This document shows positions 26,831 through 35,465 of a stretch of DNA of 64,000 bases, piece after piece. A model generated the notes under the pieces. That model saw only the letters and a program-made list of their open reading frames with translations, had not been told where the DNA came from and made no database searches. The stretch lies in IMG/VR virus record IMGVR_UViG_3300010413_000022, positions 1 through 64,000 of that record, one strand, 5' to 3'. Source of the DNA: a virus. Made by a program: the position numbers and the translations under genes. Position 1 is the first letter of the stretch, and every line of letters begins with the position of its first letter.

Positions 26831-28348
26831 TTAATTTCTGAATTCATAGGCTAAGTCAGGAGCATCATATTTATCATCGCCATTCACTCCACCCTCATCA
26901 GTCTCCTCAGTTGACCTGAAAGAAACCTCTTTAGAACCGCAAGCGGTACATGTAGCTTCAAGCTCTGAAATAGCTGTACCACCGTACTGTTTAGCCAGTG
27001 TTTCCATTGTCTCAAAGTCTTTTTCTTCAAAAGCCCGTTCTATCAATTTAATTGCTTTGGCATCTTCTTCCCTGCCATTCAATTGTAAACGGTAGAACTT
27101 AAAAGCGTTTTCTTTTGCGCTTTCAAGTTTTGTAGTCGCAAACTCAACAAGGGGCTTATCTTCCTCAATTTTTGCCTGAGCAGCATCCAGGTCGGTTTTG
27201 AATTGGTCTCTATCACCGACAACCTTGTCGTAATCTTCAATTGAACCGACCTTTTCCTTTAACGCAGTTAAGCTGGTATGTTCCTCAGTTGGAACAATGG
27301 CAAAACCTTTAAGGAAGTTCTCAGTGATTTCTTCGGGCTTTTTGTTAAGCCTATGTGCTAAAAATTGTACTACTTTGTCATCCATCGTATTTTCGTTATT
27401 TGGATTATTAACTTGTGTCTGTGTTTTACTGTTTGAGATTTTTGATTTTTCCTGTTTTTCACCTTTTTCAAAAATCCGTTTAACTAAATCTAACTTATTA
27501 TCATTAGATATGCAACTTTCACTTACAAAATACCTGTTTTGTTCTTTATACAGGTTTACAAGAGGGTCTTTGTCGAATTTTGAGTTGCTTACAATAGCAG
27601 ATTTTTCAATATTCAATAAGTTTCCTTCTGTGTCCATTATCTTAGCAAATGGGTCAGCACCCAACCAAACAAGAGATGTTTCATAGAACTCAATTATTTT
27701 TGTTGCTACCCGGCGCACCATTTCACCGTCAACCATTTGACCAATTCTCATTTCAAACAACCACAAATCTTCTTCACCTTCCCGGTTCTCGAACGTGTGT
27801 GATGGTTCCCATTCAAAAACAACTGTTACTGAAACAGACTGAATGTGTGGCACTGGAAAAGCAGATAATTTACGGCAAATATCAGGGTGAAGTTTACCGT
27901 CAACAAAAATAGGACCATCAATACCACCCGGCACTTTAGTTCCATCAGGTGCAGTAAAGCCAGGTGTCCATTTTGTTTTTCCTATACCTGCAACTATGTT
28001 AGAAATTTCAAGGTTATGGTTAACATATACAGGTCTATAAGACAACATAGGAGCGGCTGGCTTAAGTACTTTCTCCGGGAATTCAGTAGCCTTCCATGTA
28101 CCGCCTCCTACAATTGTAGCAGATAAATGTCTGAATGGATAAGGCAAAAAATCCTCCTCCTTTGGTATAGCATTTTGAATGTCTGGGTTTATTGAGGCTT
28201 GTCTATAATCCTCGTTATCCCATGAGAACTGCATCCTACCCTTATCAAAACCGTAGCTCTTCCAGAGTTGATGCTTCTCATCCTTTGTAAAGCTGGAACG
28301 TATAAGACTGTTCTCAGCTATAAACGTCAACGAATGTGTTTTTGGCAT
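26831..28348 (-). CDS. Prohead protease fused to scaffold
   Basis: 505 residues. The N-terminal 240 residues look like a capsid maturation protease: a histidine in VYVNHNLEISNIVAG (H111) and, 60 residues on, the serine strand PHIQSVSVTVVFEWEP (S171/S173), the His-Ser arrangement of the S78/U35-type proteases. From about 285 it becomes a Lys/Glu coiled coil with an internal ATG at M322 (ENTMDDKVVQ) that may give a separate scaffold, as lambda C/Nu3 do. The C-terminus holds a single C-x-x-C (CTACG) and an acidic tail. Decisive cleavage sites cannot be read by eye. Confidence 0.75.
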   Translation of the reverse strand: MPKTHSLTFIAENSLIRSSFTKDEKHQLWKSYGFDKGRMQFSWDNEDYRQASINPDIQNAIPKEEDFLPYPFRHLSATIVGGGTWKATEFPEKVLKPAAPMLSYRPVYVNHNLEISNIVAGIGKTKWTPGFTAPDGTKVPGGIDGPIFVDGKLHPDICRKLSAFPVPHIQSVSVTVVFEWEPSHTFENREGEEDLWLFEMRIGQMVDGEMVRRVATKIIEFYETSLVWLGADPFAKIMDTEGNLLNIEKSAIVSNSKFDKDPLVNLYKEQNRYFVSESCISNDNKLDLVKRIFEKGEKQEKSKISNSKTQTQVNNPNNENTMDDKVVQFLAHRLNKKPEEITENFLKGFAIVPTEEHTSLTALKEKVGSIEDYDKVVGDRDQFKTDLDAAQAKIEEDKPLVEFATTKLESAKENAFKFYRLQLNGREEDAKAIKLIERAFEEKDFETMETLAKQYGGTAISELEATCTACGSKEVSFRSTEETDEGGVNGDDKYDAPDLAYEFRN

Positions 28349-28365
28349 AATTACTGATTTTTAAT

Positions 28366-30819
28366 TTATATTTTGGCTACAATTCTACCCCGGCAAGAGG
28401 CATGATAAGACGGTGTAGAAAATCCGGCTAATTGCAATTGCTCTGGGTTCAACTTTGTAAACTCATCAATCTTCATAGTAGTAACAAAAGGACTTACTGT
28501 ACCTATTTTATCAGGTGTAAGCTCAATCTTGTTATTGATTTTTGATAGTGCATTGTCAACCTTGAATACCATACCATTCATGAAATTACAGTATTCACAA
28601 GTCCTGTTATCACCTATTTCAATAACCTCATATTCTGTCAATTCTGCCTGACCAATATACCTAATATTTGCATCATTACGAAGATTGTTAACACTGGTGT
28701 CAATAACCCGGCGTATTTTGTAACTCTCGAAATCAAAAAGTTCACTAAACTGGTTTTTAAACTCCTTTATCTGGTCAGAGTTATTACCAAATGGCAAATC
28801 ACCATTAATATAACTATCTTCCAGATACTTGTACACCTTCTTTTTGGTGCTTTCATCAGTGATAAATTTACCAAGGTACATTGTGTCACTTTCTGCGGCG
28901 TATTCAATAGCCCGGAAGTCATCGAGACCAAATATTGCATCAGGTATTTCAATTTCCTCAAATCCTACTTTTGTCTTTGCAAATCCTTCCTCACCGGGAA
29001 ATATCGACCTATCTTTACGGTAATGAGTATAAATTTTTTCGCAGTTTTTTTCACATATAGCATCAATACGGTCGCTAAACTTATCTTCCCATACCCCCAG
29101 AATGGCTAAATAAACCTGTTCTTGTATAGTTTGTATTGGGCTGGCACTATTTAGCTTTTGTATAGCGTTAACGGCTGCATTAACGGCTGATACGTTAAAT
29201 TTGCTATACTGCTCATATACCTGCCCGGCATAACTATTCACAAAATTGTTCATGGTCTTATCATTGAAGTTGCTTGACTTAAGCAACGTCATTGAAGTTC
29301 CATGGCAATGATTAGTTTCATATAGGAACTCAGGTGTTTTCTTATACAGCCTTTTTGAAATCCTACGAATGTTTTCTTGTGTTTCGTTTTCGTCCATGTT
29401 TTCCTCATCATCATTCTCCGGGTCATTCTCATTATTATTGTTGTTGTTATCTCCCTGAGGAACTGGCTCTGCTTTTTTGTATTCTGGGTCTGCGGCTTCC
29501 TCGTAACCTAGTTCATTGGCAGTTGCTTGCTGGTCAATAATACCACCATCACGAAGTTTAAAAGCATTGTCTATTTCAGTAGACCTTGCAGTTTCCTCAG
29601 CTCCTTTATCCCTAATCATAGCAGGGTCACAAGAAACGCCTGAAATTATATTTGGGTCATAGCCTTTAAGAGCAATGAACATTTTAAAAATATCCTTTGA
29701 CAAGCTATTGAGCATATTCTGGTAGTCTTTAACCTGATTGGTCATTTTAGCCATAATTACACGACCAAAAGTTTCAGTTGTTGAAAAGTTCCTGCCTAAC
29801 ATGTTTGGATCTTGCTTCAACCCGGCAAATAACATTTGTTCTACAATCTTAACCAAGTTTTGCGCCCCGGTTACATTCATATTGTTCGCTGCAATATTAA
29901 ATTCATGAGAACCTTTAAAACCTACAACCAACCCTTTTGATAGGTTCTTTTGAAGCTGGGGATATACTTTTGTTTCGAGATATTTAAGGCATCTGTTGAA
30001 ATACGCTTCATCATTTTCATTTGGATTTTTCTTTGGAGGCTCAACTGAGGCTGTTAGAAATCCAAGCATACCTAACTTTTCAATGACAAAGGCCAAATTG
30101 CTTATTATATCATTTTGAATATCAATGGTTCTTATTGCGGTTAAAAATGGAGGTACTGGATAAGGACCTTCTAATAACCTTCTCCAAGCAATGTATTTAT
30201 ACTTAATTGTGTTAAGCTTCTTAAGACCGTAATAATTAGCATCAGCGTTTTTGGCGTTTCTAACTTGCTGAAACGGTTCATACTGTTCTGTTTGCTTATT
30301 GTACATAAACCTTATATACTTTGGAGGAACACGAACCAAACTAATATTATCAAGACTTCTATTTGGTACTATCTCAACTGAAATAGCTCCATTAATTGCA
30401 GCCATAGCCAAGGCATCTGAACGGAAGCTATGGAAGCCTCCTGAGAAACTATACCAATTATCTTTATTATCATTGATAAGTTTCATAACATCTTTTCTAA
30501 GTTTTTCAGCAACGCCGTCAGCAAATTCAATCTCATAAGGTGTGTTTGATAGCTGCACAATATTGTCAACTGCATATCCTACATCTTGGTTATACGCAGC
30601 AAGATTTTCAAGTATAGGTAACCATTCAAGAGAGAAACCCGGTTCAATAGGACTGAATTTACTTGATGTAGCAAACACATCACTTGGCTCTTCTGATTCC
30701 CTACCCGGTTTAACCTTAGTTACATCAACTTCAAATCCACTAGTTAAAGGTAGAGGGCAATTTTCGTCAACTACATCTTTTTTAAATGGACTTATTATTT
30801 GATATCCAAAGAATTTCAT
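28366..30819 (-). CDS. Portal protein fused to MuF-type minor head protein
   Basis: 817 residues, about twice a normal portal. The first ~430 residues carry the portal pattern: a LPILENLAAYNQDVGYAVDN block, LVRVPPKYIRFMYN, and QNLVKIVEQMLFAGLKQDPN ... TFGRVIMAKM. A low-complexity Asn/Asp/Glu linker (about 455-490) leads to a MuF domain with the terminal signature CEYCNFMNGMVF ... YHASCRGR. The portal ring packages DNA; the MuF protein is a minor head/injection protein. There is no stop between the two, so this is a fusion. Start overlaps the small membrane protein gene by ATGA. Confidence 0.85.
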   Translation of the reverse strand: MKFFGYQIISPFKKDVVDENCPLPLTSGFEVDVTKVKPGRESEEPSDVFATSSKFSPIEPGFSLEWLPILENLAAYNQDVGYAVDNIVQLSNTPYEIEFADGVAEKLRKDVMKLINDNKDNWYSFSGGFHSFRSDALAMAAINGAISVEIVPNRSLDNISLVRVPPKYIRFMYNKQTEQYEPFQQVRNAKNADANYYGLKKLNTIKYKYIAWRRLLEGPYPVPPFLTAIRTIDIQNDIISNLAFVIEKLGMLGFLTASVEPPKKNPNENDEAYFNRCLKYLETKVYPQLQKNLSKGLVVGFKGSHEFNIAANNMNVTGAQNLVKIVEQMLFAGLKQDPNMLGRNFSTTETFGRVIMAKMTNQVKDYQNMLNSLSKDIFKMFIALKGYDPNIISGVSCDPAMIRDKGAEETARSTEIDNAFKLRDGGIIDQQATANELGYEEAADPEYKKAEPVPQGDNNNNNNENDPENDDEENMDENETQENIRRISKRLYKKTPEFLYETNHCHGTSMTLLKSSNFNDKTMNNFVNSYAGQVYEQYSKFNVSAVNAAVNAIQKLNSASPIQTIQEQVYLAILGVWEDKFSDRIDAICEKNCEKIYTHYRKDRSIFPGEEGFAKTKVGFEEIEIPDAIFGLDDFRAIEYAAESDTMYLGKFITDESTKKKVYKYLEDSYINGDLPFGNNSDQIKEFKNQFSELFDFESYKIRRVIDTSVNNLRNDANIRYIGQAELTEYEVIEIGDNRTCEYCNFMNGMVFKVDNALSKINNKIELTPDKIGTVSPFVTTMKIDEFTKLNPEQLQLAGFSTPSYHASCRGRIVAKI

Positions 30820-31007
30820 TTTTCACGTTTTATGAGTGACACAATATAAACTAATCCTACACCTATATAACCGTATAGATTATCATTAGTAATTTTGACC
30901 GCTCCAATTGTAGAAATGACTATTAATATCTGCAAAATATTATTTATCATGTGTCCATACAAATGAAAGAACAGCCTAAGCCTGTGTTTTTTTGGTTTTA
31001 CTCTCAT
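30816..31007 (-). CDS. Small membrane protein, two hydrophobic segments
   Basis: 63 residues: a basic start (MRVKPKKHRLRLF) and two hydrophobic stretches around ILQILIVISTIGAVKI and YIGVGLVYIVSLI, ending in KREK. Sits between a fibre-like virion gene and the portal, coupled to the portal by ATGA. A holin-like role is possible by size and topology, but the lysis genes are 20 kb away, so I leave it as a membrane protein. Confidence 0.6.
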   Translation of the reverse strand: MRVKPKKHRLRLFFHLYGHMINNILQILIVISTIGAVKITNDNLYGYIGVGLVYIVSLIKREK

Positions 31008-31008
31008 C

Positions 31009-32547
31009 TTAAAATAAGTCGATTGTGTTTAAATTTACTACTAAATCCGTAACTGTAGTTTCAGCAACCCCTTCACATGCAAATACAGCAACATAACCCG
31101 GTCTTAATCTAGGTTTTAATTGTATGAGAATATGCGGATTTACTTCATTTTCAGTAACAATAGTGCTATACAAATATTTAGCATTTGCAAAATCAACACT
31201 AGTTATATTAGCGGCAAGAGCTTTTTCAAGTACACTAATATTAGGTAATATAGGGGTAAATGTAGCGACAATATCAGCCTCCGGGAGCATATAAATATTT
31301 AATCTTACTGTACGGTTAGCACTGCCAGCCGCTAAAAGATTGATTAAAACATTTTCTATTTTGCTTTGAAATATTCTTGTTGTTGTTCCAACAGCATCAA
31401 TACTATCAAAAGAGGTAAAATTATCTGTTACCCGGTAAGCTGCAACTAAACCACCCCCATCTGTAGGGTCTGTATCTACAGCTAAACTGGCAATACTTAT
31501 TCTATCAGCAACATTTCTTCCTGAACTGTCATTTATGTCACGCTTTTCAGCATAATTACCATATTCCATTGAGCCGTTAAACATTTGTAAGTTCACAGTG
31601 TTACCTTGATTTTCTAAATAGACACCCATAGCTAAATTAGGGTCGTGTATATGGCATGTGTCTTGTTCAAATGTTGAGAAATCTAATAGTTGAGTTCTCC
31701 TTCCAGCAGGGTCAAAATACCATATAATTGATGGATGAATACCGTAAAATCCTAATTGATGTTCAATTATCAAAAGATTTTCATGATTTATTCCATTACC
31801 TAGTAAAATTTCATTCTCATGAGCAACTTGAAAATTTTTATAAACACGTAGAACTTTTTTTGTAACTCCGGAAGCTCTAACAAATCCCCAGCAAATACCG
31901 TCTTTTATCAAATCATGCTGTCCAGTTGTAAATGAGCCTCTTATAAATGCCCCAACAAGAGCCGTAAAATCACCATTTGCAGAATCAATATTTTTGAACG
32001 CAATTGTATAACCAAAATAAGATATATGTCCGGGTTCATATCTATTAGGCTGCAAACTAGTTAAAAATACTTTTCCGGCTGCATCAGTACCAGATTCCAT
32101 AATACTTACTGAATCTGGGTAAGTAGGGGCTTGTGGATCATTTGGAATATACCATTTTCCAGTAGTGTTAAATGTTTTTTCAATTGCATAAAGAGGCAAT
32201 CCTTGTGACCATTTAGCGGCAAGCATAGGAATTCTTTGAGTAGTAGTGAAATCATCACCAAAGAAAGTGCCAGCAATTTTGCCGTTTATAGTATTTATCT
32301 CACCAGATGTACCAGCTACTACAGCATTGAAGAACTCATAAGTTGCTGAAACAAATTCAGATATGTCAACATAAAAATCTCCTGCAATATTTTTACTTAA
32401 TGCAGTAACATCAGAACCATTGTTCAATTGCTTTAATCCATCTACATATATTTTTTTATTATTGCTGTCAACCCTTAAAGCAAATTGACCAGCCGGGGCA
32501 TAACCATTTCCGACTTTCCAACCGTAACTATCTTTATAAAAATCCAT
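31009..32547 (-). CDS. Virion structural protein, fibre- or head-appendage-like
   Basis: 512 residues, beta-rich, with no enzymatic motif. Contains YDWQ/WYF-type aromatic strands and a jelly-roll-like stretch (GKWYIPNDPQAPTYPDSVSI), and a C-terminal domain with PRLRPGYVAVFACEG. It opens the structural transcription unit immediately after a terminator, upstream of the portal. Tail-fibre genes of this phage lie 23 kb away, so this may be a head fibre or another appendage. Family not recognised. Confidence 0.5.
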   Translation of the reverse strand: MDFYKDSYGWKVGNGYAPAGQFALRVDSNNKKIYVDGLKQLNNGSDVTALSKNIAGDFYVDISEFVSATYEFFNAVVAGTSGEINTINGKIAGTFFGDDFTTTQRIPMLAAKWSQGLPLYAIEKTFNTTGKWYIPNDPQAPTYPDSVSIMESGTDAAGKVFLTSLQPNRYEPGHISYFGYTIAFKNIDSANGDFTALVGAFIRGSFTTGQHDLIKDGICWGFVRASGVTKKVLRVYKNFQVAHENEILLGNGINHENLLIIEHQLGFYGIHPSIIWYFDPAGRRTQLLDFSTFEQDTCHIHDPNLAMGVYLENQGNTVNLQMFNGSMEYGNYAEKRDINDSSGRNVADRISIASLAVDTDPTDGGGLVAAYRVTDNFTSFDSIDAVGTTTRIFQSKIENVLINLLAAGSANRTVRLNIYMLPEADIVATFTPILPNISVLEKALAANITSVDFANAKYLYSTIVTENEVNPHILIQLKPRLRPGYVAVFACEGVAETTVTDLVVNLNTIDLF

Positions 32548-32593
32548 TTTCCTGAATGGGTATTAATTATCAATATGTTTAACAGATAAGGTA

Positions 32594-32624
32594 CAAAAAA
32601 ACCGGGGCAATAAATAACCCCGGT
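32594..32624 (-). terminator. Intrinsic terminator between accessory island and structural genes
   Basis: Minus strand ACCGGGG / CCCCGGT stem with 10-nt loop and seven T. Marks the end of the accessory island transcript, 25 nt after the stop of the 32649-32912 gene. Confidence 0.85.
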
Positions 32625-32648
32625 AAATGGAAACTTAAAGTTAGATTG

Positions 32649-32912
32649 TCAACCCTCAATCTTCCTTAAAAGCAATCCACCGTTTTTGACATGCGTAATT
32701 TGGTTATCAGATAATCCTTCATAAGTAGATGGTTTATACCACTCATGAGTAGGTGTTAAATTCTGTTCAACTGTATACATTTGTGATTTTGCATGTCCTT
32801 GGCACTTTGGGCAAAGAATTATAAAGGGAGTAACACCCTCCTCACAATCTCTGGTTATTGTAACATGTAATTTCGGACAAATGTAGGCATTGATTTTCGG
32901 TTTATTTTCCAT
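32649..32912 (-). CDS. Small Cys-containing (zinc-ribbon-like) protein
   Basis: 87 residues with Cys at 12, a CPKC pair at about 34-37, and nearby His residues, suggestive of a degenerate zinc ribbon. Last gene of the island before the terminator. Function unknown. Confidence 0.55.
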   Translation of the reverse strand: MENKPKINAYICPKLHVTITRDCEEGVTPFIILCPKCQGHAKSQMYTVEQNLTPTHEWYKPSTYEGLSDNQITHVKNGGLLLRKIEG

Positions 32913-32966
32913 GATGCGGTTGTTTTAATTCCCTATCAAAATGCCTCACGTTGCTTTCTATTAAGC

Positions 32967-33299
32967 CTAAGTCACTTTTAAGGGTGGTGTTAAACTAACT
33001 TTGAATATGCTTAATTTGCCCTTGTAAGGTACAAAATTAAGTTGAATAGGGTTTTGGAATATCCAGCTTGGAGAAGATAAGGTAACAATTCTACCACCGG
33101 GTTCACAAACCTCATACATGGTAAGTATATGGTCAATATCCTGTCTGTTAGAAAATGGAGGATTTGCAATAATAGTCGCAAAGTGATTTTTATAGCGTTT
33201 TGCTACCTGATTGTAAAGCTTTCTTTCAAGCTGTATCTCTGGTAAAAACACTGTAGTACCTTCAATGGTACATTCTTTTAATACGTCTACTTCTGTCAT
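32967..33299 (-). CDS. Fragment of a DNA adenine methyltransferase
   Basis: 110 residues. Contains the catalytic NPPF tetrad in FATIIANPPFSNRQDIDH, followed by EPGGRIVTLSSPSWIFQ, exactly the core of N6-adenine (and some N4-cytosine) DNA methyltransferases. The AdoMet-binding motif I (F-x-G-x-G) that should precede it and the C-terminal part are missing, and neighbouring DNA does not encode them in any frame I read. Either a decayed remnant or a miniature protein with another role. It does have a proper start and stop. Confidence 0.7.
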   Translation of the reverse strand: MTEVDVLKECTIEGTTVFLPEIQLERKLYNQVAKRYKNHFATIIANPPFSNRQDIDHILTMYEVCEPGGRIVTLSSPSWIFQNPIQLNFVPYKGKLSIFKVSLTPPLKVT

Positions 33300-33393
33300 T
33301 TTTGAATTGTTTATTAATTGTTAATTACTGTATTTGTTAGCTAATTCTTTACTGATTGGATTACCAAGTAAAGCCGCTTTATTTATTGAATCT

Positions 33394-33756
33394 TTAAGTT
33401 CTTTTATATAGCGTTAAATCAAATAGTTCCACTGATACACCAATCATAACATGGTCTTCAACCATTGATTGTAATTTATGTTTAATATATGCCTTGGTAT
33501 GTATGTCGCTGCACCGTACAAAGTACAGTATTCTAATGACATGATCAAGCGTTTTGACTTTTAAAACACTAAGGTTTTTAACAGAATCTTCAATGAAATT
33601 TTTTAGTTCATCAATACTACGTAAGGTCATATCTTCCTCACATATTAAATCATCAAATGGATTATCAATAATACCGTTATGGTAACATCTTATTTTATGC
33701 CTGATAATCTCATCAATTTCATTCAACAATTCTCTGTTTTTTTTTCTTTTGTCCAT
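33394..33756 (-). CDS. Hypothetical island protein
   Basis: 120 residues, helical and charged, starting MDKRKKNRELLNEIDEII. TAATG overlap with the upstream coiled-coil gene. Not recognised. Beyond its stop, a further 27 codons in another frame read like protein (KELKDSINKAALLGNPIS) but lack a start; see findings. Confidence 0.5.
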   Translation of the reverse strand: MDKRKKNRELLNEIDEIIRHKIRCYHNGIIDNPFDDLICEEDMTLRSIDELKNFIEDSVKNLSVLKVKTLDHVIRILYFVRCSDIHTKAYIKHKLQSMVEDHVMIGVSVELFDLTLYKRT

Positions 33757-34169
33757 TAGAATAGGCTTAATTGTTCACCGGGCGAACCATCATGTACAAA
33801 TGGTTTCTTGTTTTCATTTTCAATAACCTTGGCACGAACCTGATTATGTTTTTCAATTACACTCTTAAGATATAGGTATCTTTTGTATTCTTTGTCTGCT
33901 CGTTCCCAGCTTTCCATTAACTGTATATATCGTTGTCTCTCATGTTCGAGATTGTCAAGGTCATCACGGTACTCCTTAGCTGTTTCACTTTCCTTGGCGG
34001 TAAGAAGCTTAAGTATGTCACGGATATTGTTTTGTTCATTGGTTATTCTCTTGTAATGGAACTTGTATGTTTCCATTTCATTTTGATAAGCCTCAATTTG
34101 GGCTGCACCCATGTTATCAAAGTATTTTAACCGTTCATACTCCTCTCTTATTTCTTTGATATTGTCCAT
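33756..34169 (-). CDS. Coiled-coil protein with C-terminal sliding-clamp-binding motif
   Basis: 137 residues, nearly all coiled coil (Glu/Lys/Arg/Gln heptads). The last five residues are QLSLF, matching the consensus pentapeptide (QLxLF) by which bacterial proteins bind the DNA polymerase III beta clamp. This suggests targeting to replication forks. Function otherwise unknown. Overlaps the gene upstream by 22 nt. Confidence 0.6.
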   Translation of the reverse strand: MDNIKEIREEYERLKYFDNMGAAQIEAYQNEMETYKFHYKRITNEQNNIRDILKLLTAKESETAKEYRDDLDNLEHERQRYIQLMESWERADKEYKRYLYLKSVIEKHNQVRAKVIENENKKPFVHDGSPGEQLSLF

Positions 34170-34381
34170 TCGTCTCTATTTATAATTGCTAAAATCAAAG
34201 CTATCCAGAAAGCTATTTTACCCAGCAATAAACAAACTATCAATAAGAATATTTGAAATTCTATTGTTGGAGAATGGTCGTAGTGGTTCTTAGCGTATGG
34301 CAGGTATACACCTAAATAGGCAATAAGGAAACCAAGTACTCCCCTGCCAGCCCATGTGTTAAAAAATTCTAGTATTGTCAT
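34148..34381 (-). CDS. Small membrane protein, first gene after an island promoter
   Basis: 77 residues from ATG 34381 (MTILEFFNTW). A longer frame from 34429 exists, but it would run through the promoter, so the shorter start is preferred. Two hydrophobic segments (GVLGFLIAYLGVYLPYA and FQIFLLIVCLLLGKIAFWIA) predict an integral membrane protein. The start is preceded by ACAGCAACA, a recurrent leader in this window. Confidence 0.6.
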   Translation of the reverse strand: MTILEFFNTWAGRGVLGFLIAYLGVYLPYAKNHYDHSPTIEFQIFLLIVCLLLGKIAFWIALILAIINRDEWTISKK

Positions 34382-34400
34382 TGTTGCTGTAATTGTTTTA

Positions 34401-34431
34401 CAAATATAGTACTTTTTTACTACTGTCAAAA
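34401..34431 (-). promoter_or_regulatory. Bacteroidota-type promoter (family A)
   Basis: Minus strand TTTTGACAGTAGTAAAAAAG then TACTATATTTG. The TTTG (-33) and TATATTTG (-7, TAnnTTTG) boxes are 18 nt apart. Nearly identical to the promoters at 62595 and 53458. Confidence 0.8.
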
Positions 34432-34440
34432 TGTTTGATA

Positions 34441-34664
34441 TTAATCAAGGTATCCGATTATTTTTAAATCATCAACATTCTTAAGACCAACCACCTTATT
34501 GCCATTTATTTTCCGGGGTGTAAAATCATCATTTACCATCCTACAGAAAACCTTATTTACTTTTTCATATTCTTCTTTCTGTTCAGAGTAATAAGCAAAT
34601 GCCTTGCGCTGGTTGCCTTCTTTATCTTTATATGAGCAATCATGCCTCTATTTGATTCTCTCAT
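34441..34664 (-). pseudogene. Small gene apparently split by a frameshift
   Basis: An ATG at 34664 directly after the previous stop opens MRESNRGMIAHIK, but this frame soon leaves protein-like sequence. The frame shifted by -1 is open from 34647 to 34441. It reads CSYKDKEGNQRKAFAYYSEQ and later GLKNVDDLKIIGYLD, which looks strongly coding (acid/base balance, no stop) but lacks an ATG at its beginning. The simplest reading is one ~73-residue protein interrupted by a one-base change near CATATAAAGAT. Programmed frameshifting or sequencing error are alternatives. Confidence 0.5.
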
Positions 34665-34665
34665 A

Positions 34666-35199
34666 TCAATTAGGTTTTTTTATTCCAACACCAGAACCGG
34701 GGAACAATCCATTCTTTTTGTAATATTCAGACATTTCTTCTGGATCAACATCAATGTTGGCGGCAAAGCATTCATTACAAATATTAATACCGGGTTGAAC
34801 ATTAAAGTTCTCATCAGTAACATCAAACCTATTACCAAATGTATCACGCCCACACTGGTCACAATTGAAACCGTGCTTTTCAAAGCCTTCTCGCAACTGT
34901 GAAGCATTAAGCTGTATAAACCTGTATCTCTCACTCAACACATCATAGATTAATTGCTGTGCAAGCTTCAAAGTATCTTCTTGCGTGAATGTGTAATATT
35001 CAATTATCTGGGGGTCATTAGCTTTGTTGCCTTCTTCAACTACTAGAAGGGCTTTCTCGCTTATAAATTCATATACCTTACTGGTAAACGTACCATCACT
35101 GTCAATGCAATGAATTCGCCTTTGATGTTCAACTATACCTTTTGAACTTAAGGTAACTGACACCCTTATTAAATCAGTCGTTTTTAATTCTAGTTTCAT
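34666..35199 (-). CDS. Zinc-finger-containing hypothetical protein
   Basis: 177 residues. C-terminal half contains FNCDQCGRDTFGN and, about 25 residues later, NICNECFA: two C-x-x-C knuckles that probably bind one zinc. The N-terminal half is alpha/beta. Overlaps the upstream gene by ATGA. No family recognised. Confidence 0.6.
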   Translation of the reverse strand: MKLELKTTDLIRVSVTLSSKGIVEHQRRIHCIDSDGTFTSKVYEFISEKALLVVEEGNKANDPQIIEYYTFTQEDTLKLAQQLIYDVLSERYRFIQLNASQLREGFEKHGFNCDQCGRDTFGNRFDVTDENFNVQPGINICNECFAANIDVDPEEMSEYYKKNGLFPGSGVGIKKPN

Positions 35200-35465
35200 T
35201 TCTTCCTGTTTTTTATTTGTTCATCGAGGAGGGCAAAAGGTATATCAAAGAACCTCTTGCCGTACCAAGGGTTACCTTTCACATTTGAATAGCTTAATTC
35301 AACGTTAACATAGTACTCGTAGTTTTCCTTAAGCCATTTTTCAAGCTCTGGTGAATACAGTACGTACAGGTCACTTGCCCAACTAGAAAAGTGTTCCTCA
35401 GTAAGTTCTGGGAACGCTTCTAGTATTCTGCCTTTAAGCACACAATCATTTGCCATATTAGTCAT
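35196..35465 (-). CDS. Hypothetical island protein
   Basis: 89 residues (or 86 from the second ATG at 35456, MANDCVLKGRIL). Trp/Tyr-rich middle (WASDLYVLYSPELEKWLKENYEYY). Overlaps the lipoprotein stop by 8 nt if the first ATG is used. Unknown function. Confidence 0.5.
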   Translation of the reverse strand: MTNMANDCVLKGRILEAFPELTEEHFSSWASDLYVLYSPELEKWLKENYEYYVNVELSYSNVKGNPWYGKRFFDIPFALLDEQIKNRKK

